From positions 1,623,001-1,687,000 of the forward strand of contig NZ_JAGYPJ010000001.1 in NCBI RefSeq assembly GCF_018343695.1: a DNA stretch of 64,000 bases, read 5' to 3'. This document shows, one piece after another, positions 44,877 through 54,530 of this stretch. Origin of the DNA: Lederbergia citrisecunda (GTDB lineage: Bacteria; Bacillota; Bacilli; Bacillales; Bacillaceae_C). Made by a program: the position numbers and the translations under genes. Position 1 is the stretch's first letter. Every line of letters begins with the position of its first letter. The notes beneath the pieces are model-generated. The model was given only the letters and a program-made list of their open reading frames with translations, ran no database searches and was not told where the DNA came from.

Positions 44877-45449
44877 CTAAAATTCTACTGTGATCATCTC
44901 ATTCTCCGTAATAATTTTATTTACAGGGATATCGTGATTTTCGATAGGAATATTTTCAGAAATTTGCATGGAAAAACAAAGTGAGATCGTATTTCCATTA
45001 AATTCGGTTAAAAACCGATCATAATACCCTCCGCCAAACCCTATACGATAACCCTGTCGATTGAAGACTAAACCTGGGACAAGTAATAAATCAATTTCCT
45101 TCTTCTCAGCCATCATTGTTTTCGTTTCAATTGGTTCAAATAAGCCGAAGAATACAGTTACCATTTGATCAAATGCAGTAATTTGTCTGAATTCCATTTT
45201 CTTATCAGATGGATAGCACTTCGGTATGACAATCTTTTTTCCCTCTTCCCATCCTCTCCTAATAAGCTGCCACGTATCGACTTCAGGAAAATGAGAAACG
45301 GTAATGCCAATCATTTCAGCATTTTTCCATTCATTGGTTTGAAAAAGCTTATTTGCTATCGTATACGATTGGTGTTCATATGTAATTCGATCGAGTGATT
45401 TTAACTTTTCTTTATACTTTTTACGAATTGATGTTTTATCCATATTCAT
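44877..45449 (-). CDS. yqgN: 5-formyltetrahydrofolate cyclo-ligase
   Basis: 190 residues. It converts 5-formyl-THF to 5,10-methenyl-THF with ATP. The N-terminal 'KTSIRKKYKEKLKSL' and the C-terminal signature 'DLLLVPGLVFNRQGYRIGFGGGYYDRFL' (residues about 120-147, quoted in part) are the family's ATP/folate site. GGAGTTG precedes the ATG. It follows rpmG past a terminator. Confidence 0.93.
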   Translation of the reverse strand: MNMDKTSIRKKYKEKLKSLDRITYEHQSYTIANKLFQTNEWKNAEMIGITVSHFPEVDTWQLIRRGWEEGKKIVIPKCYPSDKKMEFRQITAFDQMVTVFFGLFEPIETKTMMAEKKEIDLLLVPGLVFNRQGYRIGFGGGYYDRFLTEFNGNTISLCFSMQISENIPIENHDIPVNKIITENEMITVEF

Positions 45450-45476
45450 TCAACTCCTTGCTTCATCATATCAAAA

Positions 45477-45513
45477 AAGCCAGAAACACTGTAAATTGAA
45501 GTGTTTCTGGCTT
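45477..45513 (-). terminator. Terminator of rpmG
   Basis: AAGCCAGAAACACT and AGTGTTTCTGGCTT form a perfect 14-base stem; on the minus strand TTTTTTGAT follows. Confidence 0.92.
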
Positions 45514-45533
45514 CTTGAATTAAGCTTTTAATG

Positions 45534-45683
45534 TTACTTTGTTTCGCGGTGCAAAGTAACTCGTTTTTCTCTAGGGCAATATTTTTTAAGCTCAAGACGG
45601 TCAGGGTTATTACGTTTATTTTTTGTAGAAATATAATTACGCTCACTGCAATCCGTGCAAGCTAATGTAATGTTAACGCGCAT
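45534..45683 (-). CDS. rpmG: Ribosomal protein L33
   Basis: 49 residues from ATG 45683 (TTTGGAGGG, 6-base spacing), starting '[20 protein letters not shown]' and ending '[15 protein letters not shown]'. It keeps the first CxxC but has a single Cys in the second site, so it is the zinc-independent form, as in B. subtilis RpmGA. It is a component of the 50S subunit near the E site. Confidence 0.95.
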   Translation of the reverse strand: MRVNITLACTDCSERNYISTKNKRNNPDRLELKKYCPREKRVTLHRETK

Positions 45684-45858
45684 GTCTTTCCCTCCAAACT
45701 TCAATGCATTCTTCACTGTACATACGACTTTTTTATAATAGCACTATTTATTCCGAAATGCTAGTATCTATTTATTGTGCCAATTATTTTTTTATGAATA
45801 GAGGATATTTGAAAATTATGGTATAAATAGAATAAGTACAATACATCCGGGGTGGCAT

Positions 45859-46230
45859 ATGGAAACTATTATCGTTATTTTATTAGGTTTATCAATCGTA
45901 TTATTCATCATTTCATTTTTCCAAACGGATAAGGTAAAGGTGTTAGAAAAAGAGATTGAGCAATTATCAATGAATGTTTTGCAAGACCATTACCTTTTGA
46001 AAAAAAGACTTAAAGTGCTTGAAGAGGAATTATTGATGGGGCAAAGTATAATTGATGATGTACCTAAGCGTGAGTTCGATCGAGAACCAAATGAAATATT
46101 AAAAAATCACGTATTAGCCTTATATAATCAAGGTCTCGAAATCAAACAAATTTCCAAACAGTCGTCTTTGTCTGTTGAAACAGTTCAAAACATTATAAAT
46201 AGGCGGCAGGATGTTTTTGGAGGTATTTGA
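45859..46230 (+). CDS. SwrB-like membrane/coiled-coil protein
   Basis: 123 residues: one N-terminal membrane helix (about 3-20), a charged coiled coil (about 25-65) and a C-terminal helix-turn-helix-like segment ('ALYNQGLEIKQISKQSSLSVETVQNII'). This three-part layout resembles SwrB/YlxL (DUF6115), which in B. subtilis helps activate flagellar assembly, but no flagellar gene is near. It is followed by and overlaps the region of the YceG-like gene, so the two are one operon. The family is tentative. Confidence 0.65.
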   Translation: METIIVILLGLSIVLFIISFFQTDKVKVLEKEIEQLSMNVLQDHYLLKKRLKVLEEELLMGQSIIDDVPKREFDREPNEILKNHVLALYNQGLEIKQISKQSSLSVETVQNIINRRQDVFGGI

Positions 46231-46232
46231 GG

Positions 46233-46691
46233 ATGAATAAACAAACAACTAGGGCCTTCGCTTCTGGATTACTGATTTCTGCTTTGATTCTTTATGTGTA
46301 TGTTCATTTTTTTCAAAAAAAACCTGAGCCTGTTCATGCTATCAAAGAAGGTTATATCGAAATGAAACAAAGTGATTATGATCAGTTAAAACAAGATACG
46401 GAAAAATGGCAAACTAAATATGAAACACTCGCTCAAAAGAAAGTAGAAAAACAAACACCAATCGTTACAGAAAAAACGGTTAATCACTATGAAATTGTTA
46501 TTCCAGAAGGCATGTCTTCAAAAGACATTAGTATTGAGCTTGAAGATGCCGGCATTATTGATAATGCGGAAAACTTTAATAAATATTTAGCAAAAAAGAA
46601 ATTGCAGCGATACATCCAATTCGGAACGTTCGAATTAAATGATACAATGTCTTATGAAGAAATATGTCATATCATTGCAAAAAAACCGTAA
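46233..46691 (+). CDS. Truncated MltG/YceG-like membrane protein
   Basis: 152 residues from ATG 46233 (GGAGG, 9-base spacing), 2 bases after the SwrB-like gene. An N-terminal membrane helix (about 8-25), a coiled linker and then 'VIPEGMSSKDISIELEDAGII...FNKYLAKK' with 'FGTFELNDTMSYEEI' are the LysM-like first subdomain of endolytic murein transglycosylase MltG. The catalytic part (another 200 residues with the active Glu) is absent, so it cannot be an enzyme of that type. It may be a regulator or anchor at the wall. Confidence 0.7.
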   Translation: MNKQTTRAFASGLLISALILYVYVHFFQKKPEPVHAIKEGYIEMKQSDYDQLKQDTEKWQTKYETLAQKKVEKQTPIVTEKTVNHYEIVIPEGMSSKDISIELEDAGIIDNAENFNKYLAKKKLQRYIQFGTFELNDTMSYEEICHIIAKKP

Positions 46692-46722
46692 AAAAAGAAA
46701 GCAGATTACTGCTTTCTTTTTT
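46691..46722. terminator. Bidirectional terminator
   Basis: AAAAAAGAAAGCAG and CTGCTTTCTTTTTT, perfect 14-base stem with a 4-base loop, between the MltG-like gene and pbpA (both stop codons touch it). Confidence 0.92.
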
Positions 46723-48814
46723 ATTCTTGTACATCCTCTTCTTCTTTAGAATTACCTTGTTTAGCTCTCTTTTCTTGAAGATCAAAATAAGCCTTCATAA
46801 CCCTAGTACCAATCTCCATATTGACGTTATTCTCTGCCCCCCCTTTTACATATGCGGAAGGAACAACAACGGACATAGCTACTTGAGGCTTATCAAATGG
46901 AGCATATCCTACGAGTGATAAATTCCATACTCCCGTTCCTTGATCGACCGTTTCGGCAGTTCCAGTTTTACCTGCTGCATTAAAAGATCGATAATCAGGA
47001 CCGTTAAATACTACGCCAGTCCCATATGATCTATGGAAAACGCCATAGAAAGCATTTTGAACATGTTGGATTTCATTATCACTCGCATCAATTCGATTTA
47101 ATACTTTTGGCTTCATTTCTTGGACAACCGGACCGATATTCCCTTTCGCATCACCAGGGTCGCGAATTTCTTTTACGATATGGGCTTGCATTCGATAACC
47201 GCCATTTGCAATCGTTGACACATATTGGGCAAGCTGAAGTGGAGTAAAGGAATCGAATTGTCCAATCGCAAAGTCTAACGTTGTACCAGCGGGTGAAGTA
47301 TCTACATTTCCTTTAAATCCAATTTGTTCTCCCGGTAAATCAAGACCCGTACGAACACCTAGTCCAAATTGGCTAAAATAATAGCGTAAATCATTAAAAA
47401 CTTGGTATTTATCTATATTTAATTTTTGATAAGGTTGAGTATAAGTCATGCCACCCATCATCATAGCAACTTTAAACATATAAGCGTTTGATGAACGAAC
47501 GATTGCATCATAATCCGATAACGTCATAGGACCTTTATAACTAAACCAAGATTTTTTAGGCGGCGTATCTTTAAGATAAATAACTTCATCCCTAAGTGGG
47601 CTGTAAGGTCTAATTACTCCCGACATATACCCCGTTAAAACCGTAGCCCCTTTTACAGCAGATCCTGGAACATAAGCTGTAGTGAAATTCCCTGAAGCAA
47701 AATCCTTAAATGTATATTTTCCTTCTTCTTCATCATAAGTATATTGTTTGCCCGATAAAGCTAAAATTTCACCAGTGTATGGATCCATCATTGTCACGAA
47801 AGCTCGGTCTAAAAGACGTGTTCCTGATTTTGCTTTCGTTTTGCGGATTTCTTCTTCTAGAATTTTATCAATTTCTTGCTGCAGCTCCATATCAATTGTG
47901 AGGATAAGATCTTTGCCACGTTCTCCTTCATGAACAGGAACACTTTCAATAATCTCGCCTGATTTCGTTATATTTTTTACTTTTTCTTTTTGCCCACGAA
48001 GTACATCTTCATATTGAAGTTCTATGTAGCTTTTTCCGACTCTGTCGTTTCTGCTATAACCTCTTGATTCATAGTAGTCCAACTTTTCTACTGGCAAACC
48101 AGGGGTAACATTCCCTAAAATTGATCTTAATGTATCTCCATATAAATATACACGTTCCCAATCAGTAGTTGTATCTACACCAGGTAAAATTCCAAGATGT
48201 TCATTAACTTCTGCGTATTCCTTCAATGTTACATCTTTATTTTTAACAAATTGAGGATCAAGTGCATATCCTCCCGTAAACTCTCGGTAAATAGCAAGAA
48301 CTTCCAAATCATCATTAGTAAGGGTCGCGAGTTCTTCATCAGTCACTCGATCTCTTTGGAGTTTATATAACTCTTTTTCCTTACCTTTGTACGTCTCAAT
48401 TTCTTTACTAGTTACTTTTGCTTTCGCTTCTTCAGGATTGAGCATAAGCCAAAAGTCTACTTTATCCCTATGTGTAATTTTATCGGTATCTTTATGGATA
48501 ATTTTTGCGAGTGTTCGAGCGGTTTCCAACGTTTTCTTTGCATCAAATTGTTTCGGAGCTGTATAGGTAATGGCTTTCTGCGGTTCATTTTCAACAACTG
48601 GTTTATAGTTGCGATCATAAATTATTCCACGAGGAACAGATGTTTTAACCGTTACATCTTCCGTACGGTCAATTTCTCTTTTAGCATCCTCTCCACTTAC
48701 GATCTGAACATATCCTAATCGAAGAATGAGCATCGAAAACATAATAAACACAACAAAAAACAACATGTTCATTCTTAAAGGAACATGAGTTTTTTTCTTT
48801 TTCTTTTTTTCCAA
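46721..48814 (-). CDS. pbpA: Class B penicillin-binding protein (PbpA-like transpeptidase)
   Basis: 697 residues from TTG 48814; GTG 48838 (705 residues) is also possible, each with a modest site. A Lys-rich cytoplasmic tip and one membrane helix (about residues 16-35) precede the dimerisation domain ('VPRGIIYDRNYKPVVEN') and the transpeptidase domain. Active-site motifs are SxxK in 'YVPGSAVKGAT', SxN in 'RSSNAY' and 'KTGTAE'. It cross-links peptidoglycan during elongation, as B. subtilis PbpA does. The protein ends in an acidic/Glu-Lys tail. Confidence 0.94.
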   Translation of the reverse strand: MEKKKKKKTHVPLRMNMLFFVVFIMFSMLILRLGYVQIVSGEDAKREIDRTEDVTVKTSVPRGIIYDRNYKPVVENEPQKAITYTAPKQFDAKKTLETARTLAKIIHKDTDKITHRDKVDFWLMLNPEEAKAKVTSKEIETYKGKEKELYKLQRDRVTDEELATLTNDDLEVLAIYREFTGGYALDPQFVKNKDVTLKEYAEVNEHLGILPGVDTTTDWERVYLYGDTLRSILGNVTPGLPVEKLDYYESRGYSRNDRVGKSYIELQYEDVLRGQKEKVKNITKSGEIIESVPVHEGERGKDLILTIDMELQQEIDKILEEEIRKTKAKSGTRLLDRAFVTMMDPYTGEILALSGKQYTYDEEEGKYTFKDFASGNFTTAYVPGSAVKGATVLTGYMSGVIRPYSPLRDEVIYLKDTPPKKSWFSYKGPMTLSDYDAIVRSSNAYMFKVAMMMGGMTYTQPYQKLNIDKYQVFNDLRYYFSQFGLGVRTGLDLPGEQIGFKGNVDTSPAGTTLDFAIGQFDSFTPLQLAQYVSTIANGGYRMQAHIVKEIRDPGDAKGNIGPVVQEMKPKVLNRIDASDNEIQHVQNAFYGVFHRSYGTGVVFNGPDYRSFNAAGKTGTAETVDQGTGVWNLSLVGYAPFDKPQVAMSVVVPSAYVKGGAENNVNMEIGTRVMKAYFDLQEKRAKQGNSKEEEDVQE

Positions 48815-48903
48815 TTTACCCCGTCCCCTTCTTTTCACCTTATCCCCATTGTAAAAGAAAAAAGAAGACAATTCCACCTTAAATTATTGACAGCACGTTG
48901 AAC

Positions 48904-50115
48904 TTAATCCGTTTTTAATTTTAAAAGCATAAATGCTGCTAATGTATTACCTGCCCCAAGAAAAATGAGCAAAATTGGAATGCTAGTATTTGGAGTAAAA
49001 TAATAAATGGCTGCAATGAATGCCAAAATGGAAATAACTCTTCCCATATTCAAGAACAACTCTCTAACAACGATATATTCAATTCTCATTTCAGCAGCGT
49101 TCCAGCTCTTACCAATCGCATCGTACGTCATAGAGGAATAAGGAACAAGCATAAGTGGATAGGCAATTCCAATGCAAGCGGCGTAAATGAGGAGTCGTGT
49201 GTATGTTGGATCAAAAACAATAATAAAAATGGCACCATATAAAAGCAAGCCACCAACAACCATGATTTTCTTTCTCATATCTTTTTTAATGAGCTTCGTT
49301 GCAAGCGTATAGATCATAAACGAGACGCCTGCATGTATTAATCCGAAGGTACCAAGTGCCAGCTCGCTGTTCGTTGCAATAAAAACAAAAACAGAAATGA
49401 CAAATACAAACGTCCCTTCTCTTAAACCTTGAAGAAGATGTGCATTTGTAATTATTCGCCAATTATGATTATGTTTTCTTTCCTTATAAATTCTTGTAAA
49501 TAAATATTGCCCTGAGGATGGCCTTCGATTTAAATAAAAACTTGTTAAGACTGCAGCAGAAAATAAACCTAACGATATTGCAAAAATAATGGTATAACCA
49601 ACATTCGAAACAAACCGTGTAATGATAAACCCTGCCGAAATCGGCCCAATTACTCCTCCCGTTGATGAAAGTGCCCCCATAAATCCGTTGAAAAAATCCC
49701 TCGTATCGGGTTCTGTTATTTCAAATGTTAAAACATTGAATGCGAGCCAATAAAAACCATATCCGACACCGAGCAATGCACCAAGAAGGACTAGATGATG
49801 AGAGGATTTTTCTCCAAAAAGCAATACGACAATAAAAAAAATAGCGAGAAAGATCACTCCTAGACGTAGCACAATAACCCGATCGACTTTTTTAGCCCAT
49901 CTTCCAGCAATGATGAAAATAATGGGTTGGATGACGACAATGGTTAAGTTATAAATAGCAAGATCGATAAAACTTTGTGACTGCTTCCATAAATAGACGT
50001 TAACAAATGTATTAGATAATGAAATACTTAAAGAATATAGCCCACCTATTAGTAATAAAAGCAATAAATCTCTCGTTACGTCAATATCATTAAATAGCCT
50101 CTTTATTTTCAGCAT
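48904..50115 (-). CDS. yqgE: MFS transporter YqgE-like
   Basis: 403 residues with about twelve membrane helices and the MFS loop 'GRWAKKVDRVIVLRLG' between helices 2 and 3. 'GALSSTGGVIGPISAG' is a typical helix-5 glycine-rich motif. The substrate is unknown. It lies between pbpA and sodA as in B. subtilis. AAGGGGAG precedes ATG 50115. Confidence 0.85.
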   Translation of the reverse strand: MLKIKRLFNDIDVTRDLLLLLLIGGLYSLSISLSNTFVNVYLWKQSQSFIDLAIYNLTIVVIQPIIFIIAGRWAKKVDRVIVLRLGVIFLAIFFIVVLLFGEKSSHHLVLLGALLGVGYGFYWLAFNVLTFEITEPDTRDFFNGFMGALSSTGGVIGPISAGFIITRFVSNVGYTIIFAISLGLFSAAVLTSFYLNRRPSSGQYLFTRIYKERKHNHNWRIITNAHLLQGLREGTFVFVISVFVFIATNSELALGTFGLIHAGVSFMIYTLATKLIKKDMRKKIMVVGGLLLYGAIFIIVFDPTYTRLLIYAACIGIAYPLMLVPYSSMTYDAIGKSWNAAEMRIEYIVVRELFLNMGRVISILAFIAAIYYFTPNTSIPILLIFLGAGNTLAAFMLLKLKTD

Positions 50116-50326
50116 AATAAAACTCCCCTTTTTCCTCCTTTCTATCTTTAGTGAACAGAGAAGTTTTATACTATAAAATTAGGCGATTTTAGGAAATAAC
50201 GATTTAAAATTCAAAAGTCGTATTAAAAAGAATTCATTAATTAGGCTCATATTTTAGAGCAAAAAATCAGAGATTCCTTCCCGAAGATGAGATCAACAGA
50301 AGGGTTTTACAGTAAAAAGGGCAACA

Positions 50327-50361
50327 AAAAAACGAATTGCTTGTAACGCAATTCGTTTTTT
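50327..50361 (-). terminator. Terminator of sodA
   Basis: AAAAAACGAATTGC and GCAATTCGTTTTTT, perfect 14-base stem with a 7-base loop, just after the sodA stop. Confidence 0.93.
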
Positions 50362-50367
50362 GTCTTC

Positions 50368-50976
50368 TTATTTTGCAGCGTCGTATAATTTTTGAACTTC
50401 ATCCCAATTTACAACATTCCAGAATGCGCTCATATAATCAGGACGGCGGTTTTGATATTTCAAATAGTATGCATGCTCCCATACATCAAGTCCAAGTAAA
50501 GGTGTTTTACCTTCCATTACAGGGCTATCTTGATTAGGTGTGCTCATAATTTCAACTTCACCATTATTCAATGCAAGCCAAGCCCAGCCTGATCCGAAGC
50601 GTCCAGCTCCAGCAGCTTGGAATTGCTCTTTAAATTTATCAAAGCTGCCAAATTTGCTGTTGATTGCTTCCGCGATGGAGCCAGTTGGTTCGCCACCGCC
50701 ATTTGGAGAAAGAAGCTTCCAGAATAATGAGTGGTTTGCATGTCCTCCACCATTATTTCTTACAGCTGTGCGGATGGATTCTGGAACAGAATCCAGATCT
50801 GCAATTAAATCTTCTACAGATTTGCTTGCAAGATCTGCATGTCCTTCAAGCGCATTATTTAAATTTGTCACATATGTGTTGTGATGCTTTGTGTGGTGAA
50901 TATTCATTGTTTCCTTATCGATATGTGGCTCAAGTGCATCATATCCGTAAGGTAATTGTGGTAATTCATATGCCAT
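50368..50976 (-). CDS. sodA: Superoxide dismutase (Mn type)
   Basis: 202 residues of the Fe/Mn SOD family. Metal ligands are His27 ('[12 protein letters not shown]'), a His in '[11 protein letters not shown]', and Asp/His in '[12 protein letters not shown]'. 'GGGEPTG' and 'GSGWAWL' favour the manganese form. It converts superoxide to peroxide and oxygen in the cytoplasm. Good SD (GGAGGAA). Single gene with its own terminator. Confidence 0.97.
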   Translation of the reverse strand: MAYELPQLPYGYDALEPHIDKETMNIHHTKHHNTYVTNLNNALEGHADLASKSVEDLIADLDSVPESIRTAVRNNGGGHANHSLFWKLLSPNGGGEPTGSIAEAINSKFGSFDKFKEQFQAAGAGRFGSGWAWLALNNGEVEIMSTPNQDSPVMEGKTPLLGLDVWEHAYYLKYQNRRPDYMSAFWNVVNWDEVQKLYDAAK

Positions 50977-51176
50977 GATAATTCCTCCTATGTAATTATT
51001 TTGAATCGTCTAACGATTCACGATCACATTAATAGATTACCAAAATTAGTAATCGCATACAAATAATTTGCTCGAAAAGTCATATATAAATTTTGCACTG
51101 TGACTAACTTGTCACTTGAAACGAACTCCCATTCACATCTAAACTAAATAGGAATGACTACGAAGGGCGTGACAAG

Positions 51177-51686
51177 GTGCAAAACAAATCTATTTTCACT
51201 ATTTTTTTAAAAAGCTTATATTCATTTAAAGACATTGCCAAATTTAGATTTCTTGGTATCGGGAAAACCATTAAGTATACTTTTTTTCTTGTCTTACTGT
51301 ATTTTTTACCTAGTCTTTATAACACTTTAATATTAAGAGGGGAATCTTCAAGCTTATTGCCTGACTTTGACACCGGCAGTATCGCCATTATGCTCCCAAT
51401 CTTTATTATTTTTATGTACATTTTCAATACAGGAATTATCTATTTAAAAATATCGATATTAGCGGGTGTTGCTTTATTACTGGCCAATATGTTAAAAAGA
51501 AAACTTCCATATCGGCAAAGCTGGAGATTGACTGCCTTTAGTATTACTTTGCCTACTTTACTTTTCGGTTTAGAACCATTATTAAGTAAACCCATCCCAT
51601 ATGGTACATTTTTCGATGTCTTGATTAGCATCATTTTTATATTTTTTAGTATTAATAAAATACCTCGTCCAAAAAAGCTTTCATAA
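51177..51686 (+). CDS. DUF1189-like membrane protein
   Basis: 169 residues with four or five membrane segments (about 28-48, 70-90, 95-115, 122-140, 145-160) and basic loops. I think it belongs to the DUF1189 group, and it may be the B. subtilis YqgB equivalent by position, but the match is loose. GTG start at 51177 with a weak site. It lies upstream of yqfZ in the same direction. Function unknown. Confidence 0.65.
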   Translation: MQNKSIFTIFLKSLYSFKDIAKFRFLGIGKTIKYTFFLVLLYFLPSLYNTLILRGESSSLLPDFDTGSIAIMLPIFIIFMYIFNTGIIYLKISILAGVALLLANMLKRKLPYRQSWRLTAFSITLPTLLFGLEPLLSKPIPYGTFFDVLISIIFIFFSINKIPRPKKLS

Positions 51687-51739
51687 TTTTCCCACCCTCT
51701 TCATATACTTCATACATCTTATGAAGAGGCGGGATAAAT

Positions 51740-52081
51740 ATGAAAAAATTCGCAGCATTCATCGCAACATCTATTCTTTTATATAGTGTGTATTATGATT
51801 TGACAATAGGAGTGATTCCAAGAAGTTCTGCCGAAACAGCTAAACTCGTTGATATTAATCCGATCCCTGTCGAACAAGAACAAGAACCTTTTACTAATAT
51901 TGAAATTAAACCTGGCGATACAGTTATTTCTATTATGGAGGAGCTACAACAAGGTCCGTTGCCTGTTCCAATAAGTCAAATAGTTTCAGATTTCGAGGAA
52001 TTAAACGAAGGAACGAAACCAGAGCAAATTCAAATCGGTAAAACGTATCAATTTCCTCTTTATCACGAACAAAATCGTTAA
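51740..52081 (+). CDS. yqfZ: YqfZ-like LysM-type secreted protein
   Basis: 113 residues with an N-terminal hydrophobic signal/anchor (about 1-18) and a C-terminal LysM-like region: 'IEIKPGDTVISIMEELQ', 'IVSDFEELNEGTKPEQIQIGKTYQFP'. It matches B. subtilis YqfZ in layout and position before ispG. LysM domains bind peptidoglycan, so it is probably wall-associated. GAGGCGGGA precedes the ATG. Confidence 0.82.
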   Translation: MKKFAAFIATSILLYSVYYDLTIGVIPRSSAETAKLVDINPIPVEQEQEPFTNIEIKPGDTVISIMEELQQGPLPVPISQIVSDFEELNEGTKPEQIQIGKTYQFPLYHEQNR

Positions 52082-52190
52082 ATATAGCCAATCTGTTGTC
52101 AATTTCACATAAAGATTGTTACAATATAAATGTATTTTATAATCAATAGAGATAGTAAATCTCTATCTTTTCAAAAGGAGAGAATTACCG

Positions 52191-53300
52191 TTGGGTGAAA
52201 TTACACATCGTTCTAAAACGCGCCCGGTGAAAGTCGGTAACTTAACAATCGGGGGAAGCGATCAAGTTATTATCCAAAGTATGACGACAACAAAGACTCA
52301 TGATGTTGATGCGACTGTACGTGAAATAGAGCGGTTAGAAGAAGCGGGCTGTCAAATCGTAAGGGTTGCCTGTCCAGATGAAAGAGCTGCAAATGCGATT
52401 TCAGAAATCAAAAAAAGAATCAATATTCCACTTGTAGTTGACATACATTTCGATTATCGTCTTGCCTTGAAAGCAATTGAAGGCGGGGCAGATAAAATCA
52501 GAATCAACCCTGGAAATATTGGTAAACGTGAGAAAGTAGAAGAAGTCGTAAAAGCTGCAAAAGCAAAAGGCATTCCAATTCGGATTGGTGTCAATGCGGG
52601 AAGCCTTGAAAGACATATTCTGCAGAAATACGGTTATCCGACGGCAGAAGGTATGGTTGAGAGTGCGCTACACCATATTCAAATTCTCGAGGATTTGGAT
52701 TTTCATGATATTATCGTATCCATGAAGGCATCTGACGTTCGCCTTGCGATTGAAGCATATGAAAAAGCATCAAGAGCGTTTGATTATCCACTTCATTTAG
52801 GTATTACAGAAAGTGGAACATTATTTGCAGGTACGGTCAAAAGTGCAGCAGGCCTCGGTGCTATACTAAGCATGGGAATTGGTAATACGTTAAGAATATC
52901 TCTTAGTGCCGATCCAGTTGAGGAAGTAAAAGTAGCACGCGAATTATTGAAGTCTTTTGGACTAATTTCAAATGCTGCTACACTTGTCTCTTGCCCTACT
53001 TGCGGAAGAATCGAAATTGATTTGATTAAAATAGCAAATGAAGTAGAAGAATATATCCAAAATATTAAAGCACCTATTAAAGTATCTGTATTAGGATGTG
53101 CGGTTAACGGACCTGGTGAAGCCCGTGAAGCAGATATTGGTATTGCAGGTGCACGCGGAGAAGGACTTCTATTTAAAAAAGGAAAAACTGTAAGAAAAGT
53201 TCCTGAAGCTTTAATGGTCGAAGAGTTAAAGAAGGAAATCGACTTAATGGCTGCAGAATACTATAAAAAACAAGAAGAAGAAAAACAAAACGTAAATTAA
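52191..53300 (+). CDS. ispG: 4-hydroxy-3-methylbut-2-enyl diphosphate synthase
   Basis: 369 residues, the penultimate enzyme of the MEP pathway, reducing methylerythritol cyclodiphosphate with a [4Fe-4S] cluster. The barrel shows 'RINPGNIG' and '[18 protein letters not shown]'; cluster Cys are in 'SCPTCGR' and '[13 protein letters not shown]'. The start is TTG 52191 with AAAGGAGAG at 10 bases. ispH, the next step, lies at the right end of the window. Confidence 0.96.
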   Translation: MGEITHRSKTRPVKVGNLTIGGSDQVIIQSMTTTKTHDVDATVREIERLEEAGCQIVRVACPDERAANAISEIKKRINIPLVVDIHFDYRLALKAIEGGADKIRINPGNIGKREKVEEVVKAAKAKGIPIRIGVNAGSLERHILQKYGYPTAEGMVESALHHIQILEDLDFHDIIVSMKASDVRLAIEAYEKASRAFDYPLHLGITESGTLFAGTVKSAAGLGAILSMGIGNTLRISLSADPVEEVKVARELLKSFGLISNAATLVSCPTCGRIEIDLIKIANEVEEYIQNIKAPIKVSVLGCAVNGPGEAREADIGIAGARGEGLLFKKGKTVRKVPEALMVEELKKEIDLMAAEYYKKQEEEKQNVN

Positions 53301-53309
53301 TACAAAAAG

Positions 53310-53410
53310 CGTAAATGCCTAGCCGTTTAAGTAAAAACTTTAATGCCTTTGACTTATCGTGTGGAAAAAGGACAAGAGGATTGCTAAGCGACGGCTTCTT
53401 ACGCTAGAAA
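53310..53410 (-). repeat. Degenerate intergenic repeat, class 1, inverted
   Basis: On the minus strand 53370-53395 reads GCCGTCGCTTAGCAATCCTC followed by TTGTCC, the same core as the copy at 61.08 kb with changes. It lies in the 3' untranslated region of ispG ahead of the terminator. Confidence 0.55.
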
Positions 53411-53417
53411 AATAAAT

Positions 53418-53445
53418 GGAGCTGTCCTAGGACAGCTCCTTTATT
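53418..53445 (+). terminator. Terminator of ispG
   Basis: GGAGCTGTCC and GGACAGCTCC, perfect 10-base stem with a 2-base gap (TA), followed by TTTATTTC. Confidence 0.8.
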
Positions 53446-53483
53446 TCAACTTAGTCCTACCAAAAAGGAGAATGATTTTTTAA

Positions 53484-54083
53484 ATGAAAAAGAGATTTGG
53501 AATTGATATTGATGGAACAGTGACCTGCCCTACTTCACTCATTCCTCATATTAATAAACAGTTTAATTTAAATATTACCTTAGATGATCTTATTGAATAC
53601 GAGATAACTGAATGTATACAAGTTGAAAAGGATGAATTTTATAAATGGTTTGTTAAATCTGAACCAATGATGTATGCCGAATCTCCTCTAGCTGATGGAG
53701 CAAAGCCTATCTTATCCAAATGGATACACGAGCATGAATTGTTCTTCATTAGTGCAAGAAGCCAGACCCTCCTTGATGTAACAACAACATGGTTCCATAC
53801 ACATGACATCCAATATCACCATATAGAACTGGTTGGATCTCATGATAAAGTCGGTACAGCGAAAAAATATAATATCGATTTATTTTTCGAAGATAAACAC
53901 GATAATGCTGTAGATATAGCAGAGGAACTGAACATTCCGGTAATATTATTTGATACTCCATATAACAGAAAGCCTACTCCCAAAAATGTTATACGTGTCT
54001 ATAGTTGGGAGGAAGCGGAACGATGGGTAGAAAACTGGATTAAAGAGGAAAATGAAATAAAAAAAGAAGCCAAGATTTACTAA
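53484..54083 (+). CDS. yqfW: HAD-family nucleotidase YqfW
   Basis: 199 residues of the HAD superfamily, 5'(3')-deoxyribonucleotidase-like. Motif I 'GIDIDGTVT' (nucleophile Asp at about residue 8, acid/base Asp two later), motif II 'FISARS' and motif III/IV 'FFEDKHDNAVDIAE'. Matches B. subtilis YqfW by position and motifs. Cytoplasmic. AAAGGAG is spaced 9-10 bases from the ATG. A terminator follows at 54159. Confidence 0.9.
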   Translation: MKKRFGIDIDGTVTCPTSLIPHINKQFNLNITLDDLIEYEITECIQVEKDEFYKWFVKSEPMMYAESPLADGAKPILSKWIHEHELFFISARSQTLLDVTTTWFHTHDIQYHHIELVGSHDKVGTAKKYNIDLFFEDKHDNAVDIAEELNIPVILFDTPYNRKPTPKNVIRVYSWEEAERWVENWIKEENEIKKEAKIY

Positions 54084-54158
54084 TATTGGGTTCGGTTGTA
54101 TGGTGAAAATTACCAATTCACACCTTAGTTTGCAATCAAATTTAAGTAAATCCACATC

Positions 54159-54195
54159 AGAAAACGCACAGTAAATGGTCTACTGTGCGTTTTCT
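54159..54195 (+). terminator. Terminator of yqfW
   Basis: AGAAAACGCACAGTA and TACTGTGCGTTTTCT form a perfect 15-base stem with a 7-base loop. It is short of Us on the distal side, so efficiency is uncertain. Confidence 0.75.
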
Positions 54196-54305
54196 ATGTT
54201 TATTAGTGTTACTTAAAGTATTAAAATGTCAGCATACATCTTTTTACTTGAAAAAGATTGTATCAATATTATGCCTGAAACAAGTTGTTGAGTCATATAA
54301 ATAGC

Positions 54306-54336
54306 AAAAATGTAGATCAGTTTGATCTACATTTTT
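54306..54336 (+). terminator. Second terminator-like hairpin
   Basis: AAAAATGTAGATCA and TGATCTACATTTTT form a perfect 14-base stem with a 3-base loop, extended T-run on the plus strand. It may end a small untranslated transcript starting in the 110 bases after the yqfW terminator, or serve as a back-up terminator. Confidence 0.7.
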
Positions 54337-54464
54337 TCACATATTTTCTTTATGAAATATCTGTTATGTGATAAAAAAGTCGTTTACTGATAAACGCAAT
54401 AACCATTCTTACACCGCTAATAGAAAATTGTTTTAAAAAGAAAGTTCTTTACTGGTTTCCTTCT

Positions 54465-54530
54465 TCAACGAAAGCACCCTTTCGATGAAGTACAATCCTT
54501 CACAAACTAACTTTAGAATAACAGAGGTGA
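54465..54530 (+). repeat. Degenerate repeat, class 3 (left copy)
   Basis: GAAAGCACCCTTTCGATGAA with following GTACAATCCTTCACAAACT is shared, with few changes, with 55221-55275 on the same strand. Together they flank the GNAT gene. Confidence 0.6.

Noticed and set aside
46233-46691. Full endolytic transglycosylase MltG
   Set aside because: Only the N-terminal anchor and LysM-like part are present; the catalytic region is missing and a terminator follows at once.
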